Source: Alloprevotella tannerae
GTDB lineage: Bacteria > Bacteroidota > Bacteroidia > Bacteroidales > Bacteroidaceae
Direction: 5' to 3'
DNA length: 10,613 bases
NCBI GenBank assembly: GCA_015259125.1
Contig: JABZGR010000046.1
Location: 1 to 10,613, forward strand
Below are positions 6,610 to 10,613 of the stretch, in pieces. The notes under the pieces are model-generated. The model saw nothing but the letters and a program-made list of their open reading frames with translations, was not told the DNA's origin and made no database searches. Numbering within the stretch: the first letter of the stretch is position 1; each line of letters opens with the position of its first letter. A program made the translations under genes and the position numbers.

Positions 6610-8397
6610 ATGAAAAGAATTAAACACCTGCTACTCTTGCTATCCTTTGCAAGTTTAAGTATCCCCACCTTGGCGCAATATGTGCCGGAGGCTATGGAAA
6701 TCGACACAGATTCTGTCGTCGTAGATAGCATTGAAGGATTCGATATGGATTTTAAGGTTTCCCTTGATAGCCTGCGGCTACTCGTTGAGCAAAACCCGCA
6801 GGACGGAAAAGCTTGGCTAAACTTGGCAGGGGCCTATTGGTACCAGGATGCTGACACAACGCTCTTTGAACAGGCGCTACAGAAATGCGTTTCTCTCCTA
6901 TCAGCCGCCAACTCAGATGACATGGAAAGAGCCTGTCGGCTGGTTAAGTTTGGCTTTTCCGGAAACAAACGCATAGAGCTATTGAAAACGATGCTGCAGC
7001 GTCTGCCGCAAAATGTAATAATCAAAAACGGCTTAGCCCAGGCTTACTACGAGGAAAATGACTACGATATGGCTGAATACTATGACTCGATCAACTACGA
7101 ATATATTCGCACACACCACGCTGAAGATTATGTAGAAGCGCTAACTGACGCCGCTGAACGGGTAACAAGCGTGGAAGATTCAATAAAAATAAGTACAGGA
7201 ATGCGCAACTATCGCGCTTGGAAACGAATCAAATTAGCCTATGACATTTCCGATGGCAACTACGGGACTGTATTTCTTCTGGCGGATTCCTATATGAAAT
7301 TAGCAGCATACGGAAATTCGATCTATGCCTCTGAAAACGAAGCGCGCATTAAGGCGGGATTGATGCCGATAGATTTTACACAAGCGCTTGTAGATTCGGC
7401 TTTCACCGTAATATTAGCTGAAGAATTAGGGAATGAAGTTGATATACCCTTATTTTTCTTCAAAGAGGGGAAAGAACTAGGTGCTAGCACAGTTCGAGCT
7501 ATTGAAAATTATATTCTACAAAAAATTAAGTCAAAACCGCAGGAACCTCAATGGCACTACTATGAAGGAATGTTTTTGATGCTTTGCAATAGGTCTAAGG
7601 AAGCCCTTCCCCACTTAGAAGCAGCTTACGAGCAAAGGCCCAACGAGGATTTGGCGTTCGTGTTAATCTATGGCTACTATAGAATGCGTCAATGGGGAAA
7701 ATCTATTGAATTGGTAAACAAATTAATCCAGGAACAAAAGGGTGACGAAAGAGACTTGGTAGAGTCCTACAACCTTCTCTGCAAGCTCTACGGTGCACAA
7801 GGAAACTATGAGGCAGCAATTAAAGCCGTAAATAAATGTATCAAGATTGGCAAGAAGATTGACTGGTATGGACTCTCTATGGCTTACGAATTGCGGGCTA
7901 TGACTTACATCTTGCAAGGTCAAGGGAAAAACGCTCAACTCAATTCGAAAGCTTTGGCTGATCTACAAATAGCTTTCGAAGCATCAGAAGATTTTTACAA
8001 GCGTCAAATGATGGCAGTCTGGTACGGATGGCTGCTTGATCAGCCGCACAAAGCGCTTCCGGCTCGATCTGACTCGCTCAGTTTGCAGGCCAATTGGCGA
8101 ACGTTTGCGCTTAAAATTGATGTAACAATATCTGTGGCTAACATCATTGCACAGTATTTTTGGGGCGATGCCGCCCAAGCACGCCAAGATATGGATGAAG
8201 TCTTAGCAAATGACCCCAACAACGAATACTTCTTTGAAATTGCAGGGTTCTACGCGCTTCAAGGTGAGACCGCAAAAGCCATAGAAGCGCTCCGACAAGG
8301 CATTAAAAATGGCGATTATTGGTTTGCAGGACTTCGAGATCTCCCGTGGTTGAGCAGCCTGAAAGGAAATCCGGACTATGAGGACTTATTAAAATGA
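6610..8397 (+). CDS. Exported tetratricopeptide-repeat (TPR) protein, function unknown
   Basis: A 595-residue protein with a classical signal peptide: MKRIKH, a leucine-rich core (residues 7-19), then PTLA before QY, suggesting signal peptidase I cleavage after A22. There is no lipobox cysteine, so it is probably periplasmic or otherwise exported rather than a lipoprotein. Helical repeats of TPR type are visible around 52-95, 134-168, 313-346, 347-378, 384-416, 422-460 and 537-567, with the usual pattern of small residues and aromatic/alanine positions (for example WLNLAGAYW, LLCKLYGAQGNYEAAIKAVNKCI and YALQGETAKAIEALRQGI). The C-terminal tail, LPWLSSLKGNPDYEDLL, resembles the end of many TPR proteins that close with a D/NPxYxxLL motif. 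No catalytic domain was found. It stands alone between a divergent spacer and a terminator. Such proteins usually act as scaffolds or partners in envelope assemblies; the partner here is unknown. Confidence 0.85.
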   Translation: MKRIKHLLLLLSFASLSIPTLAQYVPEAMEIDTDSVVVDSIEGFDMDFKVSLDSLRLLVEQNPQDGKAWLNLAGAYWYQDADTTLFEQALQKCVSLLSAANSDDMERACRLVKFGFSGNKRIELLKTMLQRLPQNVIIKNGLAQAYYEENDYDMAEYYDSINYEYIRTHHAEDYVEALTDAAERVTSVEDSIKISTGMRNYRAWKRIKLAYDISDGNYGTVFLLADSYMKLAAYGNSIYASENEARIKAGLMPIDFTQALVDSAFTVILAEELGNEVDIPLFFFKEGKELGASTVRAIENYILQKIKSKPQEPQWHYYEGMFLMLCNRSKEALPHLEAAYEQRPNEDLAFVLIYGYYRMRQWGKSIELVNKLIQEQKGDERDLVESYNLLCKLYGAQGNYEAAIKAVNKCIKIGKKIDWYGLSMAYELRAMTYILQGQGKNAQLNSKALADLQIAFEASEDFYKRQMMAVWYGWLLDQPHKALPARSDSLSLQANWRTFALKIDVTISVANIIAQYFWGDAAQARQDMDEVLANDPNNEYFFEIAGFYALQGETAKAIEALRQGIKNGDYWFAGLRDLPWLSSLKGNPDYEDLLK

Positions 8398-8564
8398 GAT
8401 ACAGACGTGGTGATAGGTAGTAAATAAGAGGAAAGAAGTTACTAGCAGGCCAAATAAACAGCTTTAGAAGAATGCTGAAGTGCGTTTAGACGAATCTCAA
8501 ACGATCATAAGCTGATCATAGACTACCGCTCCCACTAAACACCACGTGGGCACGAACAAGCAAG

Positions 8565-8597
8565 AGGGCTGAAAAACTTTGTTGGGTTTTCAGCCCT
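8565..8597 (+). terminator. Strong hairpin terminator
   Basis: AGGGCTGAAAA (8565-8575) and TTTTCAGCCCT (8587-8597) form a perfect 11-bp stem with an 11-base loop. The GC-rich base with A-run and T-run arms is typical of Bacteroidales terminators, and ATTTCCTT follows. It is 167 bases past the TPR stop, implying a long 3' untranslated region or a small unrecognised transcript. Confidence 0.75.
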
Positions 8598-8711
8598 ATT
8601 TCCTTAAAAGCATCTAAAAAACAGATGAAACAAGGACAACTTTCTCTAACCTGTACCAATGAATGCAGATTCTCAAACCAATATCATCAGTCAACCCCTC
8701 GCGCATTGAGA

Positions 8712-8813
8712 CTTTATAGCGCGCATAAATCGTTTCGGGGCGCATCTAAACAGGACTTTACCACCTAAAAGTGCTTTATAGCGAGCCTTTAAGACATTTA
8801 CAAAGCATCTAAA
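8712..8813. repeat. Two copies of a split repeat (CTTTATAGCG ... GCATCTAAA)
   Basis: On the plus strand CTTTATAGCG (8712-8721) is followed after 20 bases by GCATCTAAA (8742-8750). The same pair recurs as CTTTATAGCG (8774-8783) and GCATCTAAA (8805-8813) with a 21-base gap. The intervening bases differ. A third GCATCTAAA stands at 8610-8618, just after the terminator, where the first half is no longer recognisable. Two conserved blocks at almost fixed spacing suggest a degenerate tandem element or protein-binding sites. Confidence 0.6.
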
Positions 8814-9167
8814 TTGGTTGTTATCGTGCGATTAGGATACTATACTCCGCCTCACTCATTATATAATAAAGCGTCGACACTGGTATGTGTAAATCAAGCG
8901 GGTTATTGTTGGGACGAAACAAGAAACCGCGGGAATAAAACTAAATCAACTGAAAGCCACGCCAATTCAAAAATTAGCCCACACAACAGCATACAACACG
9001 CCGCACAGCCTTATCTACAACATTAATTAAAGAGCAGCAAAGACTTACGCCCTCCTTATCACGCTACAGGCAGATAGATGGCCTTCGCAAGTAAGAGATC
9101 GCAATAATAAAAACAAACCTTATGGGTTAGCTAATAAACTTACTTCTCAGGAAATCAAAATTAGAAC

Positions 9168-9680
9168 TCAACGTTTGGAGGGAACAAAAATTTCATAAGT
9201 CCCGTCATCAAAGAATACGCGAATCTCTTTAATTTCTCGCTTTTGTTTGTCAATATTATTCGTTATTAGAGAATTCAATGAAGCACTCCTGTAAATAGAT
9301 TCTGACTTGGGCGTTGAAAGCACTTGTTGTTGTTGAGCTGAACCGCCGGGTTGATTGAAGAACGATGCTTCTAAATCGGTTTGATAAGGAGAGTTTATCA
9401 CCTCATCATTCAAAATTGGTTCGACTAAGACTTCTTGTTTAGAGGGTGTAGATAAAATCGAAGCATTACTAAATTTATCCCCTTCACCAAATAAGAGCCA
9501 GTTCACATTTACTTCTGGGAAGGCATTATGAATAGCTAAAACATGCTTGTTGGTAGGATTAGTTCTTCCGGTAAAAATACTTGATAGAGAAGCTGCAGAC
9601 AGGTTTAGTCGTTGTGCAAATTCTTGTTGAGACAAATTATGGTCATCCATAAGTTGCCGTATACGATCCTTCATTTCCAT
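9168..9680 (-). CDS. XRE-family helix-turn-helix transcriptional regulator
   Basis: A 170-residue DNA-binding protein. Residues 4-64 form an XRE/Cro-CI type domain; the helix-turn-helix is SQQEFAQRLNLSAASLSSIF (17-36), followed by TGRTNPTNKHVLAI and the NVNWLLFGEGDKF closing segment common to this subgroup. Residues 71-145 are low in structure, with a short glutamine run (116-119). A C-terminal block, KQKREIKEIRVFFDDGTYEIFVP (145-167, broken here by description only), looks like a conserved beta-strand pair that may mediate dimerisation or ligand sensing; that role is inference. The start at 9680 (MEMKDR) was chosen; 9674 is equally possible. It is transcribed alone toward the gene-poor spacer. 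Dyads in its leader suggest autoregulation. Targets are unknown and may lie beyond the right edge of the window. Confidence 0.87.
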   Translation of the reverse strand: MEMKDRIRQLMDDHNLSQQEFAQRLNLSAASLSSIFTGRTNPTNKHVLAIHNAFPEVNVNWLLFGEGDKFSNASILSTPSKQEVLVEPILNDEVINSPYQTDLEASFFNQPGGSAQQQQVLSTPKSESIYRSASLNSLITNNIDKQKREIKEIRVFFDDGTYEIFVPSKR

Positions 9681-9697
9681 TATATGCTGAATTTAGA

Positions 9698-9757
9698 GCA
9701 TGACGGTCTTTGGGGGACAAAAAATCGTCATTTTACATTAAACATTCTAAGTCATGC
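9698..9757. promoter_or_regulatory. Candidate operators in the XRE leader (ATGAC dyads)
   Basis: GCATGACG (9698-9705), CGTCAT (9726-9731) and GTCATGC (9751-9757) share an ATGAC core. ATGACG/CGTCAT forms a perfect 6-bp inverted repeat with a 20-base gap, containing an inner GTC/GAC mini-stem (9706-9708, 9716-9718). GCATGAC/GTCATGC forms a perfect 7-bp inverted repeat across 9698-9757. The last site touches the promoter -7 element. Placement suits an autorepressor operator; no binding evidence exists. Confidence 0.4.
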
Positions 9758-9787
9758 AAAGATAAACATTTTAAGAAACCCACACAA
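9757..9787 (-). promoter_or_regulatory. Bacteroidetes-type promoter of the XRE gene
   Basis: On the minus strand TTG (9785-9787) is followed after 20 bases by TATCTTTG (9757-9764), a match to the TTG-N-TAnnTTTG consensus. Transcription should begin near 9750, leaving a leader of about 70 nt that contains the ATGAC dyads. Confidence 0.65.
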
Positions 9788-9800
9788 CGTAGTGAACAAG

Positions 9801-9834
9801 AAAATCAAATTTGATTTTTAATTTGCAAATCAAA
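9801..9834. repeat. Perfect 18-bp palindrome with overlapping second dyads
   Basis: AAAATCAAATTTGATTTT (9801-9818) is a perfect palindrome. It is followed by a 10-bp palindrome ATTTGCAAAT (9821-9830), and TTTGATTT (9810-9817) pairs with AAATCAAA (9827-9834) across 9 bases. Nested dyads of this kind resemble binding sites for a dimeric regulator. The site lies just upstream of the XRE promoter. Confidence 0.6.
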
Positions 9835-10082
9835 CGACAATATACAGACATAAATCATATAGAAATCACAATCATCAAATATTAGCTATATAAACCATAA
9901 GTTCTCATATGGTTATTACAATATACTATAGATAACAGTCATATAACACTTATCTTCAATCATATTACGCAAAACAATGTGCGAGCAGAGACATCAAATA
10001 CCAGCCGCACAATAAAAATCAATCCAAATTCTTGTAAAGCACTTCATTAATATCGCATATACACGCTGATAATCTGCAATTT

Positions 10083-10118
10083 AAATCTAATTTGTAAAGA
10101 GTTGATTTTTATTTTGCA
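10083..10118. repeat. Second copy of the 9802-9827 block, with a 10-bp insertion
   Basis: AAATCTAATTTG (10083-10094) matches AAATCAAATTTG (9802-9813) at 11 of 12 bases. After 10 extra bases (TAAAGAGTTG, which includes a repeated TTG), TTGATTTTTATTTTGCA (10102-10118) matches 9811-9827 at 16 of 17. This is an interspersed repeat about 280 bp away. It is AT-rich, so some similarity may be chance, but the length is notable. Confidence 0.5.
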
Positions 10119-10583
10119 CACAAAACAAAACTACACACCAAAACAACATTTACACATCTAAAACATTAACAACTCATTTCTTTTGTACCTATTCTTTTTT
10201 ATATATAGATTTACATATAAATATTTGCACATTGAATTGCTGAATGTCAATTGCTATTTCGATATTTTAATTTGTAGTATAAGACCTCCATCTCTCAGTA
10301 AATAATCATAGATATAAGTTCCTTTTAAAACAATCAAGGGAAGACCAAGCTAAAAGCATACAACGCAATCATGAGATAAGAATAACAACGTAATAGGCTG
10401 ATTATATTGAGATAAGCACAAAACATATTCCATATAAAAATAGGGCTAAAAAACTTTTCGTGAACAATAATCGCAATACAGAGATTACAATTTGTGCATA
10501 ATCAAACTAATCAGAGCATGATTAAAGGCTATTACGAAGAGAAATCGGCAAATAATACACAGTTGGAAAAGCCACACTAATTT

Positions 10584-10612
10584 GACCCACCCTGGCAAGT
10601 ATTTTAGACCCA
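10584..10612. repeat. Direct GACCCA copies at the window edge
   Basis: TTTGACCCAC (10581-10590) and TTTAGACCCAG (10603-10613) repeat GACCCA 23 bases apart, and local composition becomes more GC-rich. Repeated GACCCA-type words are known to me from the ends of some IS21-like insertion sequences, so an element may begin here. The window ends too soon to tell. Confidence 0.25.
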
Positions 10613-10613
10613 G

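Larger units (their letters stand above)
8398..9167. other. Gene-poor spacer downstream of the TPR gene
   Basis: This interval between the convergent TPR and XRE genes has no convincing gene. It contains a small dyad CCCAC/GTGGG (8531-8550), the hairpin terminator at 8565-8597, the split repeat copies near 8712-8750 and 8774-8813, and an unremarkable stretch from 8814 to 9167. A 70-codon TTG-started frame at 8814-9026 has no promoter, no recognisable domain and odd composition. No clear terminator for the XRE gene was found. Confidence 0.6.
9788..10613. other. AT-rich region without a recognisable gene
   Basis: About 800 bases upstream of the XRE promoter, strikingly richer in A and T than the rest of the window and full of stop codons in all frames. 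It holds the palindrome at 9801-9818, a family of AATTTG-containing motifs on the plus strand, and two GACCCA direct copies at the right edge. No ORF of 60 codons or more lies wholly within 9822-10613. It may be a long regulatory region, a recently acquired segment, or the flank of an element that continues beyond the window. Confidence 0.6.

Noticed and set aside
8814..9026. 70-codon plus-strand ORF
   Set aside because: TTG start, no promoter, no domain, composition of intergenic sequence.
9105..9140. Terminator for the XRE gene
   Set aside because: Only a 4-bp AACC/GGTT stem followed by a T-rich tract on the minus strand; too weak to call.
9612..9821. 69-codon plus-strand ORF
   Set aside because: Covers the XRE 5' end, promoter and palindrome in antisense; no protein features.

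Overview
The window looks like a chromosomal segment from a Bacteroidales bacterium, probably Prevotellaceae or a close relative. Three things suggest this. The clearest promoters have the Bacteroidetes form TTG/TTTG - about 19-20 bases - TAnnTTTG. Most starts lack a Shine-Dalgarno sequence. The proteins (MalY-type aminotransferase, EFR1-type flavodoxin/ferredoxin, short XRE regulator) are of Bacteroidales type. The genus is an inference; no rRNA or other marker gene is present.

Left part (75-5830, minus strand). A tight five-gene cluster reads from a strong promoter at 5800-5830 in the order HAD phosphatase/phosphomutase, panB, an MFS transporter, ispE and an EFR1-family flavodoxin-ferredoxin. 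Spacings are 30 bp, a 20-bp overlap, 10 bp and a 4-bp ATGA overlap, and an AT-rich hairpin with a T-rich tail closes the cluster. It mixes coenzyme A precursor synthesis (panB) with isoprenoid precursor synthesis (ispE). The redox protein coupled to ispE is a speculative candidate electron donor for the iron-sulfur steps of the same isoprenoid pathway. After a 273-bp gap comes a separate minus-strand gene for a MalY/PatB-type PLP enzyme.

Middle (5831-6609). A gene-poor spacer lies between the divergent HAD and TPR genes. It holds a GC-richer block with inverted repeats, then four contiguous degenerate 22-bp tandem repeats. The repeats create an apparent but probably spurious ORF. A Bacteroidetes -7 element precedes the next gene.

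Right part. A 595-residue exported TPR protein (6610-8397, plus) stands alone and is followed by a strong hairpin terminator about 170 bp downstream. The 770-bp spacer to the next gene carries two copies of a split repeat (CTTTATAGCG, 20-21 bases, GCATCTAAA). A minus-strand XRE-type regulator (9168-9680) follows, with its own promoter and several ATGAC-containing dyads that could be autoregulatory operators. The last 930 bp are very AT-rich and have no convincing gene. They contain a perfect 18-bp palindrome, several related AATTTG-containing motifs and, at the very end, two direct GACCCA copies that may be the edge of a mobile element.

No tRNA, rRNA, CRISPR array or recognisable defence system was seen. 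The housekeeping half is ordinary; the non-coding repeats and the regulator region deserve a second look.
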